From NCBI GenBank assembly GCA_964388575.1, contig CAYMAZ010000011.1, forward strand, positions 28,072-92,071: DNA of 64,000 nucleotides. The letters are read 5' to 3'. This DNA is from CAYMAZ01 sp964388575 (lineage in GTDB: Bacteria; Bacteroidota; Bacteroidia; Bacteroidales; DTU049). Shown piece after piece: positions 42,067-50,111 of the stretch (positions within the stretch are counted from its first letter, which is position 1; every line of letters begins with the position of its first letter). The notes beneath the pieces were generated by a model, which saw only the letters and a list, made by a program, of their open reading frames with translations, searched no databases and was not told the origin of the DNA. The position numbers and the translations under genes were made by a program.

Positions 42067-42474
42067 CTAATATTCATTCAATAATCTCTGAATGATTTCC
42101 ATAATTTCATCACGTGTCTCATTATAAACCTGTTTCACTTCTTCTCTGGTTCCCTTTGTTCCGAATGGATCTTTTACGTCAAAAAACTTTACACGGCAGT
42201 TTTTAAAGCTTTGTTTACAAAATTCATGAGCCAATGTACCAAAACACACCACAAGATCAGGTTGAAAATTCATAAAACTATTGATATGTCGAGGATGATG
42301 TCTTGAAATATCAATTCCAATATCTGACAACACTTCAACAGTGACAGCACTCACGATGGATTCAGGATAAATGCCGGCAGAAGCAATTTCGCAGGATTTA
42401 AAAAAAACTCTTGCCATTCCTTCTGCCATAGGGCTACGACAGGAATTTCCTGTACACACAAACAAAATTTTCAT
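42067..42474 (-). CDS. low-molecular-weight phosphatase / arsenate reductase (ArsC-like)
   Basis: A 135-residue LMW-PTP-fold protein. The phosphate loop C7-T-G-N-S-C12-R13-S fits CX5R. The catalytic Asp is in FDVKDPFGT. Beyond the loop it has Cys77, Cys86 and Cys93 (VVCFGTLAHEFC and NC). Thioredoxin-coupled ArsC enzymes use a Cys pair in this region, C82 and C89 in the pI258 enzyme, so arsenate reduction by a disulfide cascade is plausible, but the exact spacing differs. A tyrosine phosphatase role is the alternative. No ars operon genes are adjacent, though two thioredoxin-fold proteins lie at 47236-48385. Confidence 0.8.
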   Translation of the reverse strand: MKILFVCTGNSCRSPMAEGMARVFFKSCEIASAGIYPESIVSAVTVEVLSDIGIDISRHHPRHINSFMNFQPDLVVCFGTLAHEFCKQSFKNCRVKFFDVKDPFGTKGTREEVKQVYNETRDEIMEIIQRLLNEY

Positions 42475-42586
42475 CGTTCATGACCTTTTATGTCACGCAT
42501 ACAATTCATGTGTTGCTGCAAATATGCACACTTAGAAACACTGTTTCGTGATAATTATTGATTGTCGTTTTATTAGGACAGTATCA

Positions 42587-43090
42587 CTAAAACGGCCAAA
42601 ACTGATTATCAAACCAAATTTTTTCAGTTAATTCCTTATCCAGCTTCAGCAACATCTCATGATGTGTTTTTTCCCATTCTGCAAGCCATGAAAAAAGTGC
42701 CTTTTCATTTTCATCGGCTGATTCTTCTGCCCAACGGGAATAGGTTTCAATGGCTTTTGTTTCCATATCAATTGCAGCGTTTATGGCAGCAGATTCAAAT
42801 CCGGCACCTGAAATCTGTTCTCTGATTTTCGGATCAAGAATCATCCGTGCAATTGTATCATCATTCTGATTGCTCTGAAACTCCTGTTTGATAAATGATT
42901 TATTTGCAGCAAAACTTTTGTACTGTTCAGAAAGATATTCAATGTGCATTTGTTCTTCAGCAACCATAAGTTCGAAAATTTTCTTTACATCGGGACTAGA
43001 CGTTTTGTCAGCCACTTCCTGATAAAGCGCCTTGCCTCTGGCCTCCATTAAAATTGCCTTTTTGATAATGTTTAATGCTTGATTTTCCAT
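42587..43090 (-). CDS. ferritin-like diiron protein
   Basis: A 167-residue helical protein of the ferritin/rubrerythrin-like superfamily. It has E16 (AILMEARGKALY), ExxH as E46-Q-M-H49 (AEEQMHIEYL), then a second helix pair with DMETKAIETY and EKTHHEMLLKL. The C-terminus FDNQFWPF is a recurring ending of this subfamily. No rubredoxin domain is present. It directly follows pepT by 4 bases and is probably cotranscribed with it. The role (peroxide reduction, iron handling) is inferred. It is distinct from the 1070-1525 protein, which has a different length and end. Confidence 0.78.
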   Translation of the reverse strand: MENQALNIIKKAILMEARGKALYQEVADKTSSPDVKKIFELMVAEEQMHIEYLSEQYKSFAANKSFIKQEFQSNQNDDTIARMILDPKIREQISGAGFESAAINAAIDMETKAIETYSRWAEESADENEKALFSWLAEWEKTHHEMLLKLDKELTEKIWFDNQFWPF

Positions 43091-43094
43091 GATA

Positions 43095-44327
43095 TTAATG
43101 TTTGTTTTTAACGATTTTGATAATATTTAAGATGACTTGTGCAGCTTTTTCCATAGATTCAAGAGGAACGTATTCATATTTTCCGTGGAAATTATGCCCG
43201 CCTGCAAAAATGTTCGGACATGGAAGTCCCATGTATGACAATCGCGCACCGTCAGTTCCACCCCTTATGGGAACAACACGCGGATCAACATCTGCATCCA
43301 GCATGGCCTGTTTTGCATATTCGACAATATGAAAAACAGGTTCTACCTTCTCACGCATATTGAAGTACTGATCTTTTATCTCAAGTGAAAACACATTATG
43401 CCCATATTTGAGATTCAGAAATTCAACACAAGACTCCATGAATTGTTTTTTTCTCCGGAATAACTCTTTGTCATGATCTCTGATAATGTACTGAATGATT
43501 GCCGATTCAACAGTCCCTTCAATTTTAATCAGATGAAAAAAACCATCGTAATCGCTGGTATGTTCGGGCCTTTGCTGTGGCGGAAGCATATCATTCAACT
43601 CTGTTGCTAGGTGAAGGGCATTCAGCATTTTGTTTTTGGCATAACCGGGATGAATATTATTTCCCTGAATTTTAATTACAGCACTTGCAGCATTGAAATT
43701 TTCAAATTCAAGTTCACCGATCTGTCCACCATCAACAGTATAAGCAAAGTCAGCACCAAATTTTTCAACATTGAAATAATCAACTCCTCTTCCAATTTCT
43801 TCGTCACAGGTAAATGCAATTTTAATGTCTCCATGTTCAATTTCGGGATGTTGAATGAGAAACTCCGCTGCACTCATGATTTCTGCAATTCCTGCTTTGT
43901 CATCAGCACCGAGTAATGTTGTCCCGTCTGTTGTAATCATTGTCTGGCCTAAATATTGTTTCAGCTCCGGATAATCATTAACCTTTAAAATGATGTTTTC
44001 TTTTTCATTCAAAAGAATATCCTGTCCATTATAATTTTCGATTAAGTTTGGTCTGATGCCGTTACCGGGCATGTCAGGACTTGTATCAATGTGTGCAATA
44101 AACCCGACTGCAGGAATTTGCTTTTTAGAATTTGATAGCAACGTTGCATAAACATAGGAATGATCATCAACATGAACATCCGCAATCCCTATTGACACCA
44201 ACTCATCACGCAACATCAGGGCAAATTTTCTCTGTGAATCTGTGCTTGGATAAGTAGAGGCTCCTTCATCACTTTTTGTATCAAATGCAATATAATTCAG
44301 AAACCGTTTCAGAATTTTTTCTTTCAT
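43095..44327 (-). CDS. pepT: peptidase T (tripeptidase)
   Basis: M20-family zinc tripeptidase, 410 residues from the ATG at 44327. Metal-ligand text is all present: GFIAHIDTSPDMPG (His, Asp), TTLLGADDKAGIAEIM (bridging Asp), FTCDEEIGRGVDYF (catalytic Glu and ligand Glu), TVDGGQIGELEFENFNAA (Asp), and a late His in FAGGHNFHGKYEYVP. RGGTDGARLSYMGLPCPN is typical of PepT. It removes the N-terminal residue of tripeptides in the cytoplasm. The ORF opens at 44351, but the TAATTTTG promoter at 44349-44356 overlaps that ATG, so the later start is chosen. Cotranscribed with a ferritin-like gene. Confidence 0.92.
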   Translation of the reverse strand: MKEKILKRFLNYIAFDTKSDEGASTYPSTDSQRKFALMLRDELVSIGIADVHVDDHSYVYATLLSNSKKQIPAVGFIAHIDTSPDMPGNGIRPNLIENYNGQDILLNEKENIILKVNDYPELKQYLGQTMITTDGTTLLGADDKAGIAEIMSAAEFLIQHPEIEHGDIKIAFTCDEEIGRGVDYFNVEKFGADFAYTVDGGQIGELEFENFNAASAVIKIQGNNIHPGYAKNKMLNALHLATELNDMLPPQQRPEHTSDYDGFFHLIKIEGTVESAIIQYIIRDHDKELFRRKKQFMESCVEFLNLKYGHNVFSLEIKDQYFNMREKVEPVFHIVEYAKQAMLDADVDPRVVPIRGGTDGARLSYMGLPCPNIFAGGHNFHGKYEYVPLESMEKAAQVILNIIKIVKNKH

Positions 44328-44348
44328 CATTATTAAATTTCTTTTACA

Positions 44349-44356
44349 CAAAATTA
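44349..44356 (-). promoter_or_regulatory. TAnnTTTG promoter deciding the pepT start
   Basis: TAATTTTG on the minus strand; another copy lies at 44359-44366. Both place transcription start downstream of the ATG at 44351. Confidence 0.55.
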
Positions 44357-44447
44357 ATCAAAATTATTTCAATGTGAAACAACAGATTTGATTTTATCTT
44401 GAGCTATTCTGGAGTAACAATCAACTTGAAGTATTGAGTCTTTTGTT

Positions 44448-46451
44448 TCAGAAAAGATTTTCAAGAAAATTATCATCCACCTCATTGGGTATCAGGATTT
44501 TAAGATTTTTCTCTACTTCCATTGCACGTTTGATTGCAAAAACTGCATTGGGATTTCTTGCCCAATTGCGTCTTGATATGCCGTTGTTCACATCCCAGAA
44601 TAACATGTTTTGCAATCGTCTGTCAGCATCGTTACTTCCATCAAGCACCATTCCGAAACCTCCGTTAATCACTTCGCCCCAGCCTACACCACCACCGTTG
44701 TGAATCGACACCCAGGTTGCACCTCTGAATGAATCACCAATCACATTCTGAATTGCCATATCAGCTGTAAATCTGCTTCCGTCGTAGATGTTGGAAGTTT
44801 CCCTGAAAGGGGAATCAGTCCCGGAAACATCATGATGATCACGGCCAAGGACAATTGGGGCAGAAATTTTTCCACTTCGAATCGCATCATTAAATGCCAG
44901 GGCAATCTTTATTCTTCCATCGGCATCTGCATACAATATCCTTGCCTGTGAACCAACGACAAGTTTGTTTTTCTGAGCTTCACGAATCCAGTGAATATTG
45001 TCTTTCATTTGCTGTGAAATCTCAGCAGGTGAATGAGCTGCAATTTCTTCAAGAACCATGGCTGCAATTTGATCTGTCAATTCAAGATCCTCAGGTTTTG
45101 CAGATGTGCAAATCCAGCGAAACGGGCCAAAGCCAAAATCAAAACACATTGGCCCCATGATATCCTGAACGTAGGATGGATAGATAAAGTCTCCATCTTC
45201 ATTTGTGATGGAAGCACCTGCTCTAGATGATTCAAGCAAAAAAGCGTTTCCGTAATCAAAGAAATAAGTGCCCCTGTCTGTATGTTTCTTTACCGCAGCC
45301 ACATGACGACGAAGAGATTCATGTACTTTCTCTTTGAATAGTTCAGGCAGTTCAGCCATCATTTTGTTTGATTCTTCATAGCTGAGCCCTGCAGGATAAT
45401 AGCCTCCGGCAAATGGATTGTGAAGAGAGGTTTGGTCGGAACCCAGATCTACATGGATGTTTTCTCTGTCCAAAGCTTCCCACAAATCCACAATATTGCC
45501 CTGATAACCAAGAGAAACAGCTTCTTTGTTTGCAACAGCTTTTTGAATGCGGGGCAGAAGTTCATCAAGATTCTCATACATCTCATCAATCCACCCCTGC
45601 GAATATCTTGTTTGTGCAGCTTTGGGGTTGACTTCGGCAATGACACCCACAAGTCCGGCAATTTTTGCAGCTTTTGGCTGAGCACCCGACATGCCTCCAA
45701 GCCCACTCGATAAAAATAGCTTTCCAGACAAATCACCATCTTTACTCAAAGCTCTGGCAGCATTAAGCAGGGTGATTGTTGTGCCGTGAACAATACCCTG
45801 GGGTCCGATATACATATAAGAACCTGCTGTCATTTGCCCGTATTGTGAAACACCAAGAGCATTCATACGCTCCCAGTCATCGGGTTTTGAATAATTTGGA
45901 ATAACCATTCCATTTGTCACGACCACTCTGGGTGCATCCTGATGGGATGGGAACAATCCCATTGGATGTCCTGAATACATTACCAAGGTTTGTTCATCTG
46001 TCATTTCAGAAAGAAACTGCATAGTGAGCAGATACTGTGCCCAGTTTTGAAAAACCGCACCATTTCCACCATAGGTAATCAATTCGTATGGATGCTGAGC
46101 CACTTTGGGGTCCAGATTATTCTGGATCATATGCATAATGGCTGCTGCCTGTTTACTTTTGCACAGATATTCTTCTATCGGACGGGCATACATTTCATAA
46201 TCCGGTTTGAAACGGTACATATAGATTCTTCCATAATCTCTCAACTCACGGGCAAATTCTTCAGCCAACACCTGATGATGAACAGGGCTAAAATAACGTA
46301 AAGCATTGCGAATTGCAAGTTTTTTCTCTTTTAAAGTGAGAATATCCTTGCGTTTTGGTGCGTGATTTACATTCTTGTCATATGGTTTTTCAGTTGGCAG
46401 AGTAGATGGAATACCCCTTTTAATTGCATTTTGGAATTCATGTATTGTCAT
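44448..46451 (-). CDS. hutU: urocanate hydratase
   Basis: A 667-residue urocanase, the second enzyme of histidine breakdown, which adds water to urocanate using NAD+ as electrophile. Seen: ELITYGGNGAVFQNWAQYLL, TLVMYSGHPMGLFPSH, GSYMYIGPQGIVHGTT, LSSGLGGMSGAQPKAAKIAG (Rossmann loop), GSDQTSLHNPFAGGYYPAGL, FGFGPFRWICTSAKPEDL and a late ATWVSIHNGGGVGWGEV. It is about 110 residues longer than the roughly 555-residue form of proteobacteria, matching a longer type also known from Bacteroidota and animals. hutH, hutI and hutG are not in the window. Confidence 0.93.
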   Translation of the reverse strand: MTIHEFQNAIKRGIPSTLPTEKPYDKNVNHAPKRKDILTLKEKKLAIRNALRYFSPVHHQVLAEEFARELRDYGRIYMYRFKPDYEMYARPIEEYLCKSKQAAAIMHMIQNNLDPKVAQHPYELITYGGNGAVFQNWAQYLLTMQFLSEMTDEQTLVMYSGHPMGLFPSHQDAPRVVVTNGMVIPNYSKPDDWERMNALGVSQYGQMTAGSYMYIGPQGIVHGTTITLLNAARALSKDGDLSGKLFLSSGLGGMSGAQPKAAKIAGLVGVIAEVNPKAAQTRYSQGWIDEMYENLDELLPRIQKAVANKEAVSLGYQGNIVDLWEALDRENIHVDLGSDQTSLHNPFAGGYYPAGLSYEESNKMMAELPELFKEKVHESLRRHVAAVKKHTDRGTYFFDYGNAFLLESSRAGASITNEDGDFIYPSYVQDIMGPMCFDFGFGPFRWICTSAKPEDLELTDQIAAMVLEEIAAHSPAEISQQMKDNIHWIREAQKNKLVVGSQARILYADADGRIKIALAFNDAIRSGKISAPIVLGRDHHDVSGTDSPFRETSNIYDGSRFTADMAIQNVIGDSFRGATWVSIHNGGGVGWGEVINGGFGMVLDGSNDADRRLQNMLFWDVNNGISRRNWARNPNAVFAIKRAMEVEKNLKILIPNEVDDNFLENLF

Positions 46452-46640
46452 ATTATCATTTCGTTTTTTTCAGGAGGTAAAATTAGCACTTTTTCTGCAA
46501 TCATTGCCATGAGACCGTCAGCATTTTATTCAGAGTTCTGAACAAGTATACAGCACGAAATCCGATTTAGTTTTTACAAAATAAATTTTAATATCCACGT
46601 TCAAGTTTGTGTCCTGGTTTTGAAAATTTTATAAATTTTT

Positions 46641-46648
46641 TATTTTTG
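46641..46648 (+). promoter_or_regulatory. TAnnTTTG promoter that decides the 46673 start
   Basis: TATTTTTG lies inside the longer ORF (46607) and 24 bases before the ATG at 46673. Confidence 0.6.
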
Positions 46649-46672
46649 ATAATAATAAATCAAATTGAAACA

Positions 46673-47125
46673 ATGCCGGAATATCAGATTTTTAACATCA
46701 GGTTTGAAACACAGGAAGTATTATCAGAGCCTGAAAAGCTTGGACTCGATGCCTTAATAATGAGATATCCTCATGATGTTGATTTTCAGAATGCTCTTTT
46801 TTCAGTGATCTTTGTTCTGTATCCTGAAGCAGCACGTGAAAGCATGCAAATGAGTGATGAGGAGTTTCTGGAGTATGCAAAAATCACTTTTTTCGCAAAC
46901 GGAGGGCAATCTGATGAGACACAAACACGTATGATTATTGGAAAACCCGTTGAAACACAAATTCTGAAGAAAGTCATCCCCCAACCAGACATACTTGAGA
47001 CAGGAATCGTATCACTAACCAACGGTGAATCCTTGGTTTTTGGCTTTAAACGATCAGAAGCATTCTATCCCGATACAACAGAAGAAATGATTAGTAAAAT
47101 TCTCACGAGTATTACTGAAATATAA
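46673..47125 (+). CDS. hypothetical protein, no recognised family
   Basis: A 150-residue acidic soluble protein (MPEYQIFNIRFETQEVLSEP onward) with no signal peptide once the start is set at 46673. The longer frame from 46607 would add a false hydrophobic leader and contains the promoter. Mixed helical and strand composition, with YAKITFFANGGQSDETQTRM in the middle and an ending MISKILTSITEI. No catalytic motif is visible and I do not recognise the family. It is upstream of, but separated by a promoter from, two thioredoxin-fold genes. Confidence 0.65.
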   Translation: MPEYQIFNIRFETQEVLSEPEKLGLDALIMRYPHDVDFQNALFSVIFVLYPEAARESMQMSDEEFLEYAKITFFANGGQSDETQTRMIIGKPVETQILKKVIPQPDILETGIVSLTNGESLVFGFKRSEAFYPDTTEEMISKILTSITEI

Positions 47126-47203
47126 AACATAAGTTCATAATATGTAGAATATGTTTCACATCTCTTTTTATGCATTTTTATACTTAAATCGTTATTTAAT
47201 CGT

Positions 47204-47211
47204 TATCTTTG
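47204..47211 (+). promoter_or_regulatory. TAnnTTTG promoter of the thioredoxin-fold pair
   Basis: TATCTTTG, 24 bases before the ATG at 47236. Confidence 0.6.
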
Positions 47212-47235
47212 TAAGAAATTTGTAAACTGAGTTGC

Positions 47236-47736
47236 ATGCAACAAAGAACAAGAATTATTATATTTTCAATATTTATTTATTTTTTCACTGTTTATCGTGT
47301 GAGTTCTCAATCAATACCTGTTGTGGATTTCACCGGATTCGAGAAAATAATTCAGCAACAAACCTCAGAAGTACTCGTTATCAATTTCTGGGCCACATGG
47401 TGTCGTCCATGTATTCAGGAAATGCCCATATTTCAGCAAATACATGAAGATTATGATGAAAATAAAGTCAGGGTTATACTTGTAAGTTTAGATTTTGCCG
47501 AACATCTGAAAGACAGGGTCATTCCTTTTATTACTCAAAGAAAAATCGATTCAGAAGTCATTTTACTGGATGATTTGAATTACAATGCATGGATTGACCG
47601 GGTAGATATAAACTGGCAGGGAGAAATTCCCTTTACATGGATCATTGACAGAAAAGACGGACAGAAATATTCCCATTATGGTGAAATCACCATGGAAAAA
47701 CTGACAGAAATCATTGATTCTGTGATACTAAATTAA
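47236..47736 (+). CDS. TlpA-like periplasmic thioredoxin-fold protein
   Basis: A 166-residue protein with an N-terminal signal (IIIFSIFIYFFTVYRVSS-Q) and one thioredoxin/TlpA domain whose active site is NFWATWCRPCIQEMP (CRPC). The cis-proline region is GEIPFTWIIDRKDG. Membership in the TlpA/ResA group implies a periplasmic dithiol-disulfide reductant, for example for cytochrome c maturation or repair. The following redoxin gene starts 31 bases later and is probably cotranscribed. Confidence 0.85.
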   Translation: MQQRTRIIIFSIFIYFFTVYRVSSQSIPVVDFTGFEKIIQQQTSEVLVINFWATWCRPCIQEMPIFQQIHEDYDENKVRVILVSLDFAEHLKDRVIPFITQRKIDSEVILLDDLNYNAWIDRVDINWQGEIPFTWIIDRKDGQKYSHYGEITMEKLTEIIDSVILN

Positions 47737-47767
47737 TTAAATCTTTTAAATTCAAAAATTCAAACAC

Positions 47768-48385
47768 ATGAAACAATTCATTTTAAAATTTGCATCTGCA
47801 TCATTTATACTGCTGTTCATTTTTTTTAGTAGTTCAGCACAGACAGGGTATCAGGTCGGTGACAATATTGCTGATTTTTCTCTTAAAAACATTGATGGTT
47901 CAATGGTTTCAATGAGTGATTATTCTGATGCAAAGGGATTTATTGTGATTTTCTCCTGCAATCATTGTCCCTGGGTTGTGTTGTATGAAGACAGAATGAT
48001 TGGACTTCATAGCACATATGCTCCAAAGGGATTTCCTGTTATTGCTATTAATTCGAATGATTCTTTGACAGTTCCGGAAGACAGCTACAACAACATGAAA
48101 ATCAGAGCCAGGGAAAAGCAATTTCCTTTTGCATATCTTCATGATGAAACGCAGGAAGTTGCAAAGAGGTTTGGAGCAACACGGACACCACATGTTTTTG
48201 TTGTTAGCAGTAAAGACATGAAAGTCGAGTATATCGGCACAATTGACAACAATGCAAAAGAACCTCAATCAGTTTCTGAGTTCTATGTTAAAGATGTAGT
48301 TGATGCTCTTCTGAACAATCAGCTTGTGAAAGTGAATGAGACCAAAGCAATTGGATGCACAATCAAGTGGCGTAAAGCTGAATAA
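47768..48385 (+). CDS. redoxin-family (AhpC/TSA-like) exported protein
   Basis: A 205-residue thioredoxin-fold protein with a signal peptide (FASASFILLFIFFSSSA-Q). The active-site text FSCNHCPWVVLYEDRM gives CNHC followed by Pro, characteristic of the AhpC/TSA-related 'thioredoxin family protein' group with a C-N-H-C-P motif. Further family text is GFPVIAINSNDS, FPFAYLHDETQEVAKRFGA and RTPHVFVVSSKDM. Probably periplasmic and involved in peroxide or thiol redox chemistry; the exact partner is unknown. Second gene of the pair with 47236-47736. Confidence 0.82.
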   Translation: MKQFILKFASASFILLFIFFSSSAQTGYQVGDNIADFSLKNIDGSMVSMSDYSDAKGFIVIFSCNHCPWVVLYEDRMIGLHSTYAPKGFPVIAINSNDSLTVPEDSYNNMKIRAREKQFPFAYLHDETQEVAKRFGATRTPHVFVVSSKDMKVEYIGTIDNNAKEPQSVSEFYVKDVVDALLNNQLVKVNETKAIGCTIKWRKAE

Positions 48386-48552
48386 TTTTCAAAAGAATTA
48401 TGTCATTTTAAGTTTTTTTGCTTCAGAAATATTCAGGCAGAAACGCTTCTGCTAGCTAAAAAACAAATTCTTACTTAAGTGAATTAAATTTAGATCCGTT
48501 TAATAGGAGTTTTCAAAAAATCATTCAAAAATGATTCTAATACATTCTCGGT

Positions 48553-49944
48553 TTACTTTCCGATGCAAAAATTTCTAAAAACAGAATCCAGGATTTCGTC
48601 GTTTGTAATTTTACCTGTTATCGTACCCAGATGATGCAATGCGTCTCTCAGATCAGCGGTGAGCAGATCCTGAGAAAGCTGACTTTGAATTCCTCCAGCA
48701 ACCCTATTCAGGGCTTCCTCGGTGTGCAGCAAAGCTTCGTAATGTCGCGTATTTGAAATCACGAAACCATCCTGAATTCTTTTTTCCTGAACAGTTTTTT
48801 TAAGCATTTCTTCAAGGACCTCAATGTTTTCATGTCTTTTCGCAGAAATAAAAATAATCTCAGTTTCCATAAACTGTCTGAATCCATGGGGAATTTCCAG
48901 CATCAAATCTGTCTTATTGCCGACAATAATGAGTTTTTTCTTATGAAAATCTTTGACGGACATCTTCAATTCTTCAAGGTCACTGGATATTTCTTCTGCT
49001 GAAATTTGCGTTAAATCAGCAATATAAAGCACAATATCTGACCTGTCAACCATTTGAAGAGTCCGTTCTATTCCCATATTTTCTACAATATCACTTGTAT
49101 TCCTCAATCCAGCAGTATCAATAAATCTGAATGAAATTCCATCAATACTGATCATATCTTCCAATGCATCACGGGTTGTTCCGGGTATATCAGAAACAAG
49201 TGCCTTATCATCACGAAGTAAAATATTGAGTAATGTGGATTTTCCTGCATTTGGTCTCCCTGTAATGGTGACCGGGATTCCCTGTTTAATCACATGGCCC
49301 TGGGCAAAAGACTGTCTGAGTGATTTAATTTCTGATAAAATCTCATCAACCAGCAGTTTCAGCTTCGAACGGTCAGCAAATTCAACATCTTCTTCTGAGA
49401 AATCAAGCTCCAGTTCAATTAATGCTGTAAAGTCAATGAGACGAACTCTCAAACTTTCAATTCTTTGAGAAAACTCACCCCTGAATTGCTTCATAGCTAG
49501 GCTATGTGATGCATGGGAGTGAGAAGCAATGATATCCGCCACAGCTTCTGCCTGAGAAAGGTCGAAACGTCCGTTGAGAAAAGCACGCATTGTAAATTCA
49601 CCAGGCTGAGCCTGCCTCATGCCAACATCAATCAGGGCCACAGATACCCTGGAAGCAATGTAGGGAGAACCATGAAAAGAGAGTTCAGCTGAGTGTTCTT
49701 TTGTATAACTCTTCGGAGCTTTGAAGATACTGCATAATGTTTCATCTATCAGTCCGTCCTGATCAAATAAATGTCCGTAATAGACTTTATGTGATTCTAA
49801 CTGATCCCAGTTTTTGTTTTTATCTGCAAAAGTGAAAATCTTACTGAGTAATTTGAAGCAATCGTTACCGGAAATCCTGATAATCGACAACGCCCCGTAT
49901 CCATGGGGTGTTGCTTGTCCGAAAATTGTATCATTGGTTTGCAT
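48553..49944 (-). CDS. mnmE: tRNA modification GTPase MnmE
   Basis: GTPase that with MnmG makes the carboxymethylaminomethyl group on wobble uridine of some tRNAs. From the ATG at 49944 it has 463 residues. The N-terminal folate-binding domain begins DTIFGQATPHGYGALSIIRI. The inserted G domain has G1 GRPNAGKST, G2/G3 PGTTRD and DTAGLR, and G4 NKTDL. The C-terminal FCIGK motif carries the modification Cys. The frame opens to 50004, but TAACTTCG at 49963-49970 suggests transcription starts after that point and homologues lack those 20 residues. MnmG is not in the window. Confidence 0.95.
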   Translation of the reverse strand: MQTNDTIFGQATPHGYGALSIIRISGNDCFKLLSKIFTFADKNKNWDQLESHKVYYGHLFDQDGLIDETLCSIFKAPKSYTKEHSAELSFHGSPYIASRVSVALIDVGMRQAQPGEFTMRAFLNGRFDLSQAEAVADIIASHSHASHSLAMKQFRGEFSQRIESLRVRLIDFTALIELELDFSEEDVEFADRSKLKLLVDEILSEIKSLRQSFAQGHVIKQGIPVTITGRPNAGKSTLLNILLRDDKALVSDIPGTTRDALEDMISIDGISFRFIDTAGLRNTSDIVENMGIERTLQMVDRSDIVLYIADLTQISAEEISSDLEELKMSVKDFHKKKLIIVGNKTDLMLEIPHGFRQFMETEIIFISAKRHENIEVLEEMLKKTVQEKRIQDGFVISNTRHYEALLHTEEALNRVAGGIQSQLSQDLLTADLRDALHHLGTITGKITNDEILDSVFRNFCIGK

Positions 49945-49962
49945 GATGTGTATTCCTTTCAG

Positions 49963-49970
49963 CGAAGTTA
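49963..49970 (-). promoter_or_regulatory. TAnnTTTG-like promoter of mnmE
   Basis: TAACTTCG on the minus strand (one mismatch), 18 bases before the chosen ATG. Confidence 0.35.
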
Positions 49971-50111
49971 CAAAAAATGTTGTAAGTCTTTTCACATAAA
50001 ACATTCAGTCCGTTTATTTTCACAAACGATGTTGATATTTGTGAAAAAAAATTCATAATTATTTTCTGACTAAGCGAAATTTTTCAGATATTTGAAAAAA
50101 ATACAAACTGT

